From contig NC_039513.1 of NCBI RefSeq assembly GCF_003672135.1, positions 9,796,833 through 9,860,832 of the forward strand: a DNA stretch of 64,000 bases, read 5' to 3'. Made by a program: the position numbers and the translations under genes. The stretch is from Ooceraea biroi. Lineage: Eukaryota > Arthropoda > Insecta > Hymenoptera > Formicidae. The notes under the pieces are model-generated. The model was not told where the DNA came from. It saw nothing but the letters and a program-made list of their open reading frames with translations, and searched no databases. Every line of letters begins with the position of its first letter. The first letter of the stretch is position 1. This document shows, in pieces, positions 39,829-53,322 of this stretch.

Positions 39829-40195
39829 ATGCTTTTTCGGATTGCATGGGGAAAGTACGAAGTGAAGCCGTATTCTCGGTCGTCCAGAGAATGTCTTGAA
39901 ACCGAGCGTGGTGCAAGGACAAGGGCAGCCAGTTTTTCTACCATGTTGCCTTGCCATACTTCTCACATCGAAGAAACAAATCACGCCATTCTGTCCCCGA
40001 GGACGCGTTCCTCTCTGCCTTGGATTTGCCAAAGAGATCATTCCATCTGGGATATTAACTGACAAAAAGCTTTTTGCTAAAATTTTGCTAAAGTATTGTC
40101 TTGCAATTTTTATGTCTACACCGACATACTTAAAGGATTTAGATAAACTCTTGTACAAGTATACTAAAGAAACTTTATCACCTGTTCAATCTTAG
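39829..40195. other. Coding-like unclassified block beside the MITE
   Basis: Frames of about 77 to 114 codons are open on both strands. A plus-strand frame reads FAKEIIPSGILTDKKLFAKI and a minus-strand frame ends GRPRIRLHFVLSPCNPKKHE before TGA. Moderate GC in AT-rich surroundings and simultaneous open frames suggest a decayed coding fragment (retropseudogene or transposon remnant), but I cannot name a parent gene and see no poly(A) tail or target duplication. Confidence 0.15.
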
Positions 40196-41717
40196 GACCA
40201 GGGAGTATTTATTATCCATATTAATTATTTATCATTCTTCGTTAAAACACGTTTTTATTTTATTATTGAATCTACAAGCCCAACTGCATCCGTCGATCAA
40301 CGAGATAGGAGGCTCGAAGTCTCAAGCTGAATGCAACGAGCGTGGCAAGGACAGAACGCGCGAGTCTCAAAGCGTTAGGAAGGCTGCTGCGGGGAGACAG
40401 GCCAAAAGAAAGACAAGGAGAGTGCAACGACCAAGCGCACGTGGACGCGCAACGCGTAGTGCATAAATCGAGAACGTCACGATGCGGTGGGGGGCGAACA
40501 GTAGTTATACTCTTGTGCACATTCCGCGGCTTCAAGGCTGAGGTCAAGGTACATCTAAGTATCCATCGTCTGGAGTCCCGCGACTGCTTCCAGACAGTGC
40601 GACAAAACGCGAAACCATCATCACGATTCTGCATCTCGGCACAAAGACACGCGTTTCAGTTCCGGTATCGAAGTCGGATCACCGCGGAGAATCCGAAAAC
40701 CGTGGAGAAGCAGTTCCACGCGATCACAAAAGCGAAGCAGTGTTTCAAACTTGACGAAAATTCAGGACAAAATGTGTGACATTCGAATGGAATGACACGT
40801 CGCAGAATTGCGCGCGGTTTTTCCGCATTTGCAAAAATATTTAAATCACCGCGTGCCTCCAGTGTGAAATTTCGAGCGCCGTTTCAAGATTCATGCGGAA
40901 TTAGCACAGCGTGACCGTGAAACAAGATCGACATAACGCGCATTACGATACAATCCGCACGCGCAACATCGGTCAACGCTCCTGTTTCGGCCTCGACGTC
41001 TGCTTCCGGCCGGATGTGACAGGGATCTGTTGCATGGCCGTTTCACGGTGGTTGCCTTCGGCGTGATTTCATTTTTTACGCGATGGCGTACGCGAAGAAG
41101 ATATATGTCTACGACGGTCGCGCACGTAAAACGAAAGAAAGTGGATTGGGAAGCCGCGACAATCGGTTAGGCCGGTCTCGGACTGCGTAAAAATTGCACA
41201 CCCCAGCTGCAACCCCCTGGAGACCGCTGCAGGATTGCGCGATGTTAAGATTTGCGGTTGCACGTGCAATGAGTTGCAGGAATCGATGGTACAAGAGCGG
41301 AGACCACTCCAATTCTTCGCACGCGCGTTGTTCGATTCTTCCGGCAATTCTCGCTTTATCGAGTGCTTATCAACGAAATAGTGCCTCGTCTTAGCACGCA
41401 TTATCGGATTGCTATTTTGATGAAAATGCAATAACGTAATGGACGGAATACTATTCGTAGAATGGCGCTAAATTAGGTTAATGACAGATTATGTAGCGTA
41501 CGTTGCAGCGTTTATTGTATATATGTATGTGTGACGTCAATATAATGTTGACATCGCACAATCGCATGTACAAGGAATTATTGAAGAAAGGAGGGAGAGA
41601 GAGATACAATATCAAAAAAAGTCAGCAGATACGCAAGAGCTTCGTGTGAAATGGAAACACTTTGAGTTAAACATTCCAAGAAATTTGCATGCGTGTAAAC
41701 TTTCCGCTTTGTTGCAG
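40196..41717. other. Gene-free sequence between the coding-like block and the candidate exons
   Basis: The 145-codon frame at 40342-40779 begins with GTG and is basic and low in structure; not supported. Nothing else seen. Confidence 0.5.
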
Positions 41718-42033
41718 CATTGAAGATTCTTCGCATATCTCGAACCAATTTCATAAAGTATATAGAAAAAGACTCACGAAATCTGCTTTTTTCTCGGCCG
41801 GATTTAAGCTGCTCGAATTATTGTTGGAGTAAGTTCTCAATAAAAAATAAGGGAGGTTTAAAAAGGATATCGAACAGTCAATTTCAACTCTCGTAGGAAG
41901 AGGAGCCAACATCGAAGAGAATAAAAGTTTTGCAGAGAAAAGCGTGGAAGATATACATAATGTGCATATGGAAATACAGATTTTAAACGGAAAAGTTTCG
42001 ATATCGAGTTTAAAAAATATTTCTGATTCGTAG
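41718..42033 (+). other. Candidate two-exon coding fragment with a 68-bp intron (unconfirmed)
   Basis: A pyrimidine-rich stretch ending TTTGTTGCAG precedes a 111-bp candidate exon (41718-41828) that is open in two frames and ends at a consensus GTAAGT donor. A 68-bp AT-rich intron (41829-41896) ends in CTCTCGTAG. The next exon (41897-42033) is open to TAG and reads GANIEENKSFAEK... with balanced amino acids; one of the two upstream frames joins it in phase. No domain is recognised and no initiating exon was found. Short AT-rich frames like this also arise by chance, so confidence is low. Confidence 0.18.
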
Positions 42034-42194
42034 CCGCGGATTCCGAGATTTCCGCGCAAATTTCTGTACTAAAACTCTTTTCGTGCTAGCATGTTCTTCT
42101 ATAAAAAAATATATTTTATTTAAATAAAAAATTGCATAATGAATATAAAGTATAAGGTAATTAGTATCAAGAAAGAAATTTTTCTCTTTTTCAG

Positions 42195-42240
42195 GTACAT
42201 TAAGGAACTCAACAGCAAAAACTTGGAGAACAGTTCATAA
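42195..42240 (+). other. Candidate terminal exon after a strong acceptor (unconfirmed)
   Basis: TTTTTCTCTTTTTCAG (ending 42194) is the best-looking 3' splice acceptor I noticed in the window. It is followed in one frame by YIKELNSKNLENSS and a TAA at 42238-42240. I could not find a donor that joins it in frame to the candidate exons at 41718-42033, so it may belong to a non-coding transcript or be coincidental. Confidence 0.18.
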
Positions 42241-45200
42241 ATTCTCAACTAATTTTTTATCAACGATGCAGTTACCACTCGCTGTTATACTTTCTTTCCT
42301 TTTGAAAGTTCCTGTTGCGAGAAGAAAAAATATCTTCGCCATAGTATATCTCTCAAGGCAAATGATTTCTGAAGAAAAGATTAAAGATTGACTAATATTA
42401 CCTAGAAGGATCTGATCTTGTTTATTCTTCTATCAAGAAAACGATAGTACAACGAGTGGTTTTCATGAGCTCTTTAGAAATCGTCACAATCACAATGGAA
42501 ATTTAATGGAAATATTTTCTTTGATATATTGAAAAATGATATATCAAGAGGAGCTTACTCTCTTAAATTGATCTAATAATGATGCTTGGACGCAACAAAT
42601 TCATCTACATCTTTTACATATATGACGTAGGAAGTCAATCATTTTAAGACGTTATAAAAGATTACAAAAGCACAAGTTGCGAAAAGATAATAAAAAGTAT
42701 ACGAGCGAAACGTGACGAAGAAAGACAAGAATTGTTCTAAATCAAAGAGAGGGAAGAGTTATACACGAGTCAAAGTGGCAATCCGACCTCCTACATCCTT
42801 TTATTCTTTTACATGTGATATATCCTGCCAGTGTTTTGGAATCGTGAGTCTCGGATAGTCTCTTGCTGAAAGTGCACTCCAAGCTGAAGATAGCATAAGT
42901 GATCTTTTTCTGATTTTCCGAAGGAACATCGGTTGTGCAAGATCGAAAGAGCGCGATGGCAAGGCGAGTACGTTCCTCCACTCGCACAGTACATGCCATA
43001 AAAGACTTACAGCTCCTATCTTCCGAATTTTACTTTCAAAGCGACGCTGCTATAAACTGCAGTCGAAATAGCTCGCGCGAAGCACCAAGCGCGCTTTGAA
43101 ATATGAGCGGGAGTAGCGCGGCAATAACTTCTCACGTGAGATTCGAACAGCGTGATAGAAAATAATTGTCAAATTTGATGGGTACAATTTATCGATTATT
43201 CAACGGCGATAAATTCTTGACAAGCACAAAAGTCGTTCAAACGCGCAACTGCGAAACTTCTATATTTTCGATCGATTTTCGCGAGATGCACACGTGCTTT
43301 CATTGAGGTATCGTTTTATCAGCGAGCTGGAAACGGTGCTGCATCGTAATATTGCAGTTCGCAGAGACCACGACGAAAAGGATTAAACGGAGCGACGCAC
43401 ACAATAATAGCGCCGGGTTCTAACACGGTACAACCAATATCCGAACTTCGTAAGCCTACACGAAGGTCAGGACGCGTTATTACATTATTGCATTATACGC
43501 CGGTATATGCTACCCGGGTGCATGTCCATCGAGCTTTCGAAGCGGTGCACAATGGCGGTTGACCGCCATGGGGCAACCGAGTCTGTAATCACGGCGTGCC
43601 CACGACCAGGCGTCCTTCTAAACGGGTTCTCCACAGAGACGCAGGTACATAGACACATCGCTCGTGAAAGTGCATCTCCAACTGGTAAAAAGTCACCTTT
43701 TTCTCCGTCCGAGTAATCCGAAATAATTCACGGTTACGATTTATATTGCGCCGTAGAATCACGACTGTAATATCGACAACTTGCGGGTCTGCATTCGCCT
43801 CGCAATTAAGATTTCAGGGACGTGGGTTGCCCAATACATTTCTTGACGAGTTCACAATATCTTTCAAGAGATTTACCGTCACTAGAGAGGCCCAATCACG
43901 AGGATACTTAGCATCACGAAGACCGTCGGGCATTGTGTATAATTAAATCCTGAGCAAAGATGATATTTCACCTTCAGCAGCGTGCCATCTAGTATTGTTC
44001 CGAAATGCATGTCAGAATCCGTTCCCGGCGCGACTTGACATCTGTCATTAGACAAGGTATATCTTTCGTTCGATGATAACGATCGCGGGATGAACGAGAA
44101 CTCGGACGTGGATGAACGGCTGCTTGGAGCAGAGGATACCCGCGAGCCCTGACATCTGTAGCAACAACGCGATCTCGTGGACTGTCACGGTAATGTGACA
44201 GCCGAGAAACAAGCGAAAGCCCTTAGCGGCGTCGCGACGCCCTCGTTTTCGCGTCGCCGGCGTCACCCGGCGAGAAAGGTACGACAGTTTGCTTTATTTG
44301 GCCGCCCGATTTCATGCCGAGTAAAACCTACGAGAACGGCGGATGTACGGGTTGAAACGGAAGAGGACAGAGAAGATATGAAGGAAGACAACCCGGCGAA
44401 ATCGTGTCTCTCCGCGAGATCGGAAGGATTTTTCCACGTGGCTGTCTTCCTCGCGAAGAAGAAACAGGCATCCCCACGCAGGTAGACGTCAGGTAATGAT
44501 CGCGTCTCGACAATGCTTGAACCTTAAGAAATAATAAGAGATAAGCTTTCAAGCACGTCGACATCTCGGAAGATTCATCTCCTTGCAAGCCCGACGAGCA
44601 ATATTCGTTCCTGCGGCGTGACTGTAAATTATTTGGCGCGACGACCGCGACGAAATAATTGTGTCGATCGTATCTGCAATTTAATTGCTGCAAGGTTTAG
44701 CATCTTAATTGACCGAATGTTGTGAATAAGAAATCGCGATCCGACGTGTCGTAAAATGATTGACAAGAGAGCGCCTATTCTAAAATCATGAGAAAACTCG
44801 AACCGAGTTGGGCGAGAGAATTCCGGCAGAATCCTATAAACGATCTCGCGTGTGCATCGTCAGATGTGCATCGCGGAACATACTTCCGCGAGGCAGATGA
44901 CGACGATCGGGATGGTGAAGGGGATACAACAGGGGAAGCGGCATGAATATCTCAGTCGGCTTATTTACATATTCCTTCTGCAGATATTCACGGATAAGAT
45001 GACGCGCGATAGGATCGAAACGGGGCCGCAGCCGAGCGCTAGGAAACCTCGTTGCGAGAGGAACGCGAAGAAGGGAAAGGAAGCGAGACAGACGTTGCGA
45101 CGCCGGACGCTCCTTCGTCGCCGTGGAGACGCCGTGGGATCTGTCGAAGAGAGAATACGGCCCGCCATTGTGAGGGAGAATTTCAGACAACGGGACAAGT

Positions 45201-48200
45201 ATGCGCCTCTCAGTGAGCAAGCCTCGCGAAAGTGATGCGTTAACCCTTAAGAATCAGTCGGATGTACTGGCAACTTTGTCCAAGTAGTACGAGTAGCACA
45301 AGTAGTCCAAGTAGCGACGACTAATTCCTTGAAATTCTTCATCGCGATAGTTGCTATCGATAGATGAAGAAGACAGAGTTGCATACAAACATTCCAATAG
45401 CAACTTTTACTAAATTTGCGACTGAATTCAGTTGGAAGGTGGAAGGAAGAAGGGAAAATATAGAAATGATAAATTGGGGAGCATGAGCGAACCAATAAAG
45501 TATTTTATAGCGTTCGCAAGTCGAGATATTGACGTACACAAAGTTACGACGTTCATCCCCGCGCGATCGGCGGGGTCATTATTAAAACAGCGCAACTTGG
45601 GCGCAAGCAATAATTTTGAGCAACTTCAACGCGCGTATTCCGCGCGCGAAAAACGCTTGCGGACGCGCAGCCGAGCATCACGGTGCGAAATAATTAAACG
45701 ATTCGCCGGCAACTCGAGCATTAAGTAGACTTAGGAGACTACTTCGCCGCTCTCGCCTTGCGGCGCCGCAATAATCCTCCCAAGAATCTCCAGAAATAGC
45801 TTTCGCCGCGACACGAGAGGGCCGAGAAGGAGCTCGTCCCACACCGATACTCGCGCGAGCGAGCGAGCATAAAACGAGCGGGCATAAATTCGGATCCGCG
45901 AGAAGCGAGGAGCAGAAGGTGCCGCAAGCATTCGACTCGCCTTTCGTCCTTTAATCCACAAGATGTCCATTTGCATTGTTAAATCCTGTGTGCCTTGACG
46001 GTCTACAACGCATACGTGTGTCCAATAAAAGGAAACTAGGTTATCGTAATAATAGAGAAAGCAGTAACTCCGAGAGTAAAGAAAATGGGTCGTGGACCGT
46101 GTTCTCTCCCTGTGTCACCGCAACTTTCTGTCACATGCTCCGCGTCGTGCCACGAGATGTTGAAATATCATACTGGCAAAGAATATTACGTCCCTATTTT
46201 AAATAAGAAAATTTAATCTCGGGTGCCGTTTCTGCATTGAAAAGATCTCGCAGATTTTATATGGCTTTTGGAAACCGGTTACTTCCCTTTCCTACTTTTT
46301 CGCAAAACTTGCAAAACTCCTTCATAAAGCAACGAGTTCCCCCTTTCTTCTGCTTCAATTTATTCATTCACGAGAACATGCTCTTCGTAGTTCTCTCCTC
46401 GGAATCGACAGATATTTCTGAGATAGTGCGATTTTGTCAGGATGAAAATGTATCTTCTCGCCCCGAATAAGGAACGATAGCAAACGATATCGCGTGAGTT
46501 TTACGTCGTGGAAAATGGTTTTGCTGTTATTCGCGAGTTTCCCAGCGAAATAATATTTACCTGGGTGCATATACAACATCAGATGTAAGCGTAGATTTAA
46601 GCTTTATCGCGTATACCGCGTAGTCGCTTCTAGCTACAGTCCATGGTTTATAGTTACTTGCATGGAAATTATCGCGCATGCATTATCTCGAGGTAACGTT
46701 TACACCTCGATGAACTAACACCGCAGGATGCATTCGCCGTCACAATGGTTGCAAAAATGGCAACGAATGTTGTGTCAGTAAACACATCACACTGATACTA
46801 TCAAAACGATGCTTCTCATTTTCGAGAAATTCATCACGCCGGAAAGAGGAAATGGCATTTTTGCGCGTCGGAGATCGAGAGATCGGGGACGCATGAACCT
46901 CGAAGAACGCTTATTACTTTTTCGCAAAGTAACTTTTCGCGCAACCTCCGGAGAAGATATCTTATTCAGGAGACACGTGTGGCACTCGCAGAAAAATCGC
47001 GATGACACGCGGGAAATGGAGATCCTCGAGGAATGCAATCGACTACAAAGGAACCACCGATTTCCGCAATAAAGCAGTTCTACCCCCGCCGGCAAGTACG
47101 GTACGGCGCATTAGCATGACGGGGTTGAAACGGGCACAATGGTAATTCGTCACAACGAGCGGATAGTCGAAAGGGCTGCACCATGCGCGAGTGCATTAGG
47201 AAATTCCGCCAAGAATCGTTTCATGAACGTCCGCCCGACGTTCCAACTTGCTGCCGTCAAGCTCCGACAAATGTAATCCTCTTACGGATCGCTCGGAGTA
47301 GTTACATGAAAGATGCGGTGTAATTACGCGACTCCGTGCGTCAAACATTAAACCAGCACTTTTTTAAACGGGAATTCCTCACACGGAAAAATTAAATAGA
47401 CTTTGCATGACGGCACAATGATTGTACAATTAATTAGAACATGGTTAAGCGTACGCCTTTGTGTACTCGATTATACTATAATTTTTCTAGAACGCACCAT
47501 TCGCCGAACCAGCAGACGAGAATAAAAACGTGGACGTGAAGATGTCGTAGACGGAAAAAAAGAAAGAAAAAAATACAAGAGGGAAAATGGAAAGCTGGCA
47601 TAAAGACAAAGGATGGAGGAGATGAAGCCTGCGACGGGGAGTGACGCATCTTTTTCTCCCGCGACGCTACCACGTACAGACGCGCGCGGGCTGCTTTAAA
47701 GGGGTTTACGTGGCCCGAACTTCTTTGTCATATTGTAGCAAGCCGCGTAATGGTATCCAAGGAAGACGACAAATTTTTTTGTCGCTTTCCACGTTGTTCT
47801 TGCGCGAAGACGCGCGCACGCGTTTCGTTCATTCGGCATTCTATGCGAGAGAGGATAAGAAAGCTGAAAGAGTTTATGCGTATCGTCGCTACAAAGTGAA
47901 ATGGTCCCCGAATGCGCCACGGAAGAACAACCAGGCGAAAAGATGTAAAAGAACCTCCGAATTCGCGACGAGCAGTTGATAATCTTATTCACGTTGAAAC
48001 TAATTATCGAGAATAGAAACAAGGAAACGTTTATATTCCTAATAAAACGCACGATTTGATTGCAAACTGATAAAAGTGCTCTATATATCTTATATAAAAA
48101 AAATCAATAACTTTAGAAATGCTAAATGGAGCACGTTTGTTAAAAGAGCAATGCAATTAAATTATCGTAACGTAACGCAACGCAAACGAGTGACATGAGC

Positions 48201-48358
48201 CTCGCAGGAACGTCAAACTCTGCACCGTTCCCAATGCAGATCTCTGGGAAGCCGGGTCGGAATTCCGCACTTCGACCGGCACTCCAGCTACGTGCTAATC
48301 CGAAGATTCTGGCGATTAGCAGCGAGAGATCGGCGTGAAGAGAGAGAGGCAAGGGAGA

Positions 48359-48362
<4 letters not shown>
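42241..48362. other. Gene-free sequence
   Basis: AT-rich to about 42.7 kb, then mixed. The pair of overlapping frames at 44834-45235 is basic on one strand and Leu/Pro/Arg-rich on the other, with no ATG of good context. The 9-bp minisatellite at 45281 lies here. Confidence 0.5.
45281..45316. repeat. Minisatellite, four 9-bp units (CAAGTAGTN)
   Basis: Four consecutive 9-bp units begin at 45281, 45290, 45299 and 45308, each of form C(A/G)AGTAG followed by two variable bases. Confidence 0.6.

Positions 48363-48395
<33 letters not shown>
48363..48395. repeat. (GA)16 microsatellite
   Basis: About sixteen GA units, preceded by imperfect GA/GGA repeats from about 48338. Confidence 0.85.
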
Positions 48396-48397
<2 letters not shown>

Positions 48398-49240
48398 CAG
48401 AGGAAGTGCGATTACGAATGCAGAGGCCGTCGACAAGGTGACAAGTTCCAGTTATCGAGGTTTCAAACGGGCCACCTGTTTTCCCGCCTCCTCCCCAACT
48501 GCACCTGACCTGACGTTTCGTATCAGTAAATGAAATGTTAGGGTGCGATAGGTGCGCGATAAGTGTGCGATAGGTGAGAGAGCTTATCTCTCGTGCAATT
48601 GCTACGCGCGGATGTTCATTTCGAAAGACCTCTTGCTTTATTTTTTATTACGAAATTTCCCAAAAAGGCGCATTTTTATTTTGCTCGATAACTCTCGCCG
48701 TTTGCGTGATTTCTTTCAGTCTTCACGCTCGTGCCCTTGCAGTCGCGCACGGATCAGAAATAATTCACCGCGCACGTCATCAAGTCCTATCCACGTCCCA
48801 TTTTTCAACGAGTGATTTTGATTTAAGGTCAACGTGACAGCTCGCACGTAGAATGGACAACGCGTCAACGAAGCCGTTCTGCTATCTCAACATTTCATTT
48901 TTTTTCTGGAACATCGACTTTACAGCGGGTATATCGGCCCGCATATTTGGCACAAATGTTGCAAGTCTCGGCTGCTTCACTTAATACATATAACGATGCA
49001 TAGATGAATGAAATTTTCGCGTGGAATTCGTGTTAAATTGGCAATATCCCGCTCTGATCCGTCAGACAGTTATTTCACTTGCATTCTTTCCCAATTTATC
49101 GCCAACTATTCCAACTATCCATTCAGAAGCGTTTCCAGGCAACGTTCGAGGCCCCAAACAACCCGTTTACAACACCCTAAGGCTGTACACGTACACTTTC
49201 CCGTTGCATCCCACAATATTGCACGAAAATAGCCAAATAA

Positions 49241-49268
49241 TCTCCCCCCTCTCTCTTTCTCTCTCTCC
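49241..49268. repeat. Imperfect CT microsatellite
   Basis: Pyrimidine-only run of CT units with a C6 and a TTT interruption. Confidence 0.6.
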
Positions 49269-52200
49269 ATTTACCTCCGCAAGAAAATCTTTTCGATACA
49301 GCAGGAGGTAAAAGGCCACGTGAATGCAACTTACGTCACCGCTCGTCGCCGCGTAACCGTGAAAACGAACGTGTCGCGCGTCAACACGCGCGGGATTACG
49401 CACGTCAGAGTCGCCGGGTAACTACGTTAGATATACGCCGGCGATGTGCGGTGCTACGTGTGCTACGGGTGGCGTGTATTTCGAGAACACTCGGGACGAG
49501 ATCGGGGAGGCTGCGGAGCCTGCTCTGGCGCCCGATGCGGCGCGTTAATGACAGGAAACCGGCAATATGAACTTGACGGCTCGGTACCGCACCGCGTACC
49601 GCAGTAACGTACCGACAAACCGCAGGGCCCCACCGTCGCGGCCCCCTCGCCGCCCCGGTTTCTGTCACTGTCTCCCGCGCTGCTGCTACTGCTGCATCAC
49701 CCCCGCCGACTCGGTTACCTTACCCTCGTCATTAACCGCCGTGCGTCGACGAAACTCGCTCCAAGATACGTCGCGAGCAAGAACAACCCGGAGTATATAA
49801 ACGTGCTAATGTCGATTACGTGAAACTTTTCATCTCGAGCTAGGTGTACCAGCTAATACTATGTAATTAAGTAATAATAGTACTCGCAGCATCGAGTCAT
49901 ATAATAAGTTAAAATTTATTTTACAATGCTTGCATGAATAAGTAAATTGTATAATATTTTCGTCTGGTAAAGGAATTATATATTTTACTGTATGATTTTT
50001 ATTATGTACGATGTGGTTAATTTCAATTATTACGTGGTATATAACATGATATAATTTCTGAGTCTCAACATTTATGACGTAAGGGAAACCAGCGGATCAC
50101 GGTCGACGCAGTCACTCGAGAAAAACAGCAGCTTAAAACGCGCTCATTCGGTATAACCACTCGTTAGCACGAAATTACAGCCCCACACCTTGGAATTACC
50201 TCCAATATCGCGACTTCCAATCTCCCCCTCGTTCCTCGGCGCCACCGTTTACAGTGCCAGCGTTAAATTGGAACGCGATTAATTATTATCTGAGCGTCGG
50301 GGATTAAACATTTCGCTTTCTATCGCCGGTTTCATTCAGCGGAAAGACTACGGTCAAACAAATCGACGTGAAATATTACGTAAAAACTATATCACTCAAA
50401 TGTGTCGTACAGTGGATGCAGCAAAAATTTGAGATTAATGATACAACGCAGCTAACTAGTCATGGGTTATAGAAAAATTTATGCTAAAAACATATCTTGA
50501 AATGTATATGTATAATTATTTATAACATATACACAGATAATTCCCCTAATCATAAAAAATTTCGCTTATAAATCTTCCTGCGTCAATCTGATTGAATTGA
50601 ATAGTTGCACAAAGATGATGAATGGCACTGTTTTCTTCATCGTTTAATATCATGAACTGGGTAACTCTGCACGTAAACAAGTACATGCGAACAAAGGTTG
50701 AATGCGAGGGATGCCGCAAGAGATACGCACGCACGCGCGCGGAAGAGAAAGAAGAGAGACCGAGTGGACTGAGGTAGACAGAGGGTGGAGCGGACGAAAC
50801 CGCCCGTGGCGAGGATAAAGGCGAATCCTCAGCCATTCGACTCTAACTAACGTCATTAGGTAATTAGATACGTAGACCGCACGCCTCTTGGGGTTACATG
50901 TGAGCGAGTTACGTTTCACCACGTAAGAGAACCATATGAAAGAGAATGAGAGCGAGAGAGGAAGGAAGATGGTAAACTCGACACGTTGGAGACAGAAACT
51001 TTGTTCGTGACAGATAGCCGTGGACGATGCGCGCTGGGTAATTAATGAGATGTTAAATATAATAGCTACACGATATACTTTCGCAAGTGCCACGCGAAAG
51101 TAACACATGAAACGTTGTAGATGTGTATCGGTGCCCGAGACATACTCCGCGAACAAATTTATTAATGAATTCCGGTCAATTAATTGGTACATGTTGATTA
51201 AATTTATCGGACGCGCAGGCGAGATGGCCGCTTCAAAAAAGTTAATGGCGAGCTTCGAGGACATAGTGTTACGCAATATTTTGCAAACTTCGTGGCAACA
51301 ATATACTTCATTAAACAATATATTTCATTGAACAGTATATTTCATACCATGTCTAAATTAATATAAACTTAGATGTTTGTAAAATTAATATAAAATTAAT
51401 ATTATTAATATTATTATCTGATGACTTAAAAATATATAACTGAACGCATTAGACGTATCGAAATTTGCAATATATCGCTGTAATATGATAAATTTGGAAC
51501 ACAAAATATAAAGTAGAAATAAATAACAATTTTAGGAACTGAAACCATGCAAAATATGCATTAACGTCATAACTGTTTAGAAGATTGCGCAGCGATAGCT
51601 CTACAGCGGTATAATATTAAATCTGGAAACGAGAAATGTAATATAGTGCGGGGAAGGAATGGTTGGTTAATCGACGCTTCTCGCTTTATTGATCGCTAGT
51701 AGAAAATTGCTACGTCCTTCGGGTGGAGGTTTCATTCAAGACGATTGCACAATATTTCCCTACGGTCATAATAGCGCGTCATTTCGCTCCGAAAGGAAAT
51801 ATACTTTCGTTTCTAGCATCGCTTTCGAACAAACCACCGATCGAAACACAATACCGCGCACGATTGTCAGATGTGCCTATGGAAAAACGTAATAATCGAT
51901 AATAATTATTAATAGAATAAACACAAGATGCTTTTAAGAATACCCCATTATTGCACGAAACATGTTATTCATCGCGAAAATACGAGAAATCCGAGCAGCG
52001 TCAATAGAATAATGTCACATAAATATACTTGGCATTACGCACTTTAACGCAATTGTTCCTCGTTGCACCGGATAAACGTCTCATGTGGCACAAATAAAGC
52101 GCGCAACGCGAGACGGTCATGCTTGAGCGAAAGTGCATGCCGCATGCACAAGCCGACGTATATAAACCGGCGTGTCGTCCTCGAAAATGTACTGCCACAG

Positions 52201-53279
52201 GGTGACCAGAGAGAAAGGGGGAGAGCACGGGGTGAACCGAAAATACACGGTGACGTCGTGGCCGTGTCTCGTCCGCGGTAAAACCAGGGTAAACGCACGT
52301 AAACTCGTGCGAGAGCTTGCGTATCGCGCTGCCGTGGCGGGCAGCGAACGTAAAAGCTCGACGATTCGCGGTAAGGTGGCTAACGATAATTTCTAGCCGG
52401 CGTCACGTGCCGGCGATATAAATCACATCCCTCCGCCGCCCTCTCCTGCGCCACCCGCAACCCCCATCTGCTCCCTATCCCGGCAGAACTCGCCCCCGCA
52501 ATTACCTAATACGTCCGCCGCGTTATCCCCAGACACCATCGGCGCGAACCCTTGAGCCGCCCACCCTCCGACTTACCCCGCGGCCGCTAACTTACGTCCT
52601 GGCGCCCAATAATAGATCTAGACAGCCGCGGCCCGTGATGGATTCCCCTAAATCACCGTGCTCGTGGACGAGAAGGAATCGCACGTCGCAAGAGTTGGAA
52701 GAGCAAGGAGAGAGTCTCCCTTGAAACCTTGAGCTACCGCCAAATTGGTTCTCCATTTCGTGAGGCATCACCGCGCCGATCGGGGGGTTGGCCAGCTCAA
52801 TGGCAATCGTCACGTGAAGCACCGAATTTCACAAAGTCGATACGCGCCATTAGCGTGTACAGTTACGAAAAATGCCTTGATACATCGTCCACGGTCGACG
52901 TCTCAGACCTCGCTACGTTTCAACTGCATTCGCGCATCGTTTATTCGAGAAACGGATAGAGTAAGCGTTTCGTGCGAGCGTCGGATCGAAATTGGAATTC
53001 ACCCCACGTACTATTCGCGCGGACACTTGCGCGGGGAAAGAAGACATGTCCGACGCATTTTCGGTCGGCATCTTCGACGTGGTAAGCCGATAAGCTCACT
53101 CCTAGAGACGCCGCAGGGTTATTCTCGATGTCGGACACCGGTAAGCTAATGCCAGGACACTATCGATCCTTAAGTAGAACGCAGGAGACGGCCGCGTAAT
53201 CCTACAGGAACTCTTTGGCACTCGTGTTTCCACTCGAGCCGCGCAAGAATATGCTTGATACGCCACGTACATACACGTT

Positions 53280-53322
53280 CCATCTCTTTCTCTCTTTTTT
53301 TCTCTTTCTGTCCCTTTCTCTC
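53280..53322. repeat. Pyrimidine-rich CT/T tract
   Basis: CT units mixed with T runs over about 40 bases; no exon-like sequence follows it. Confidence 0.6.

Noticed and set aside
50650..51318. 222-codon open frame on the minus strand
   Set aside because: No ATG start in a good context, no domain, and it crosses AT-rich and GC-rich parts with changing composition. Looks like a chance frame.
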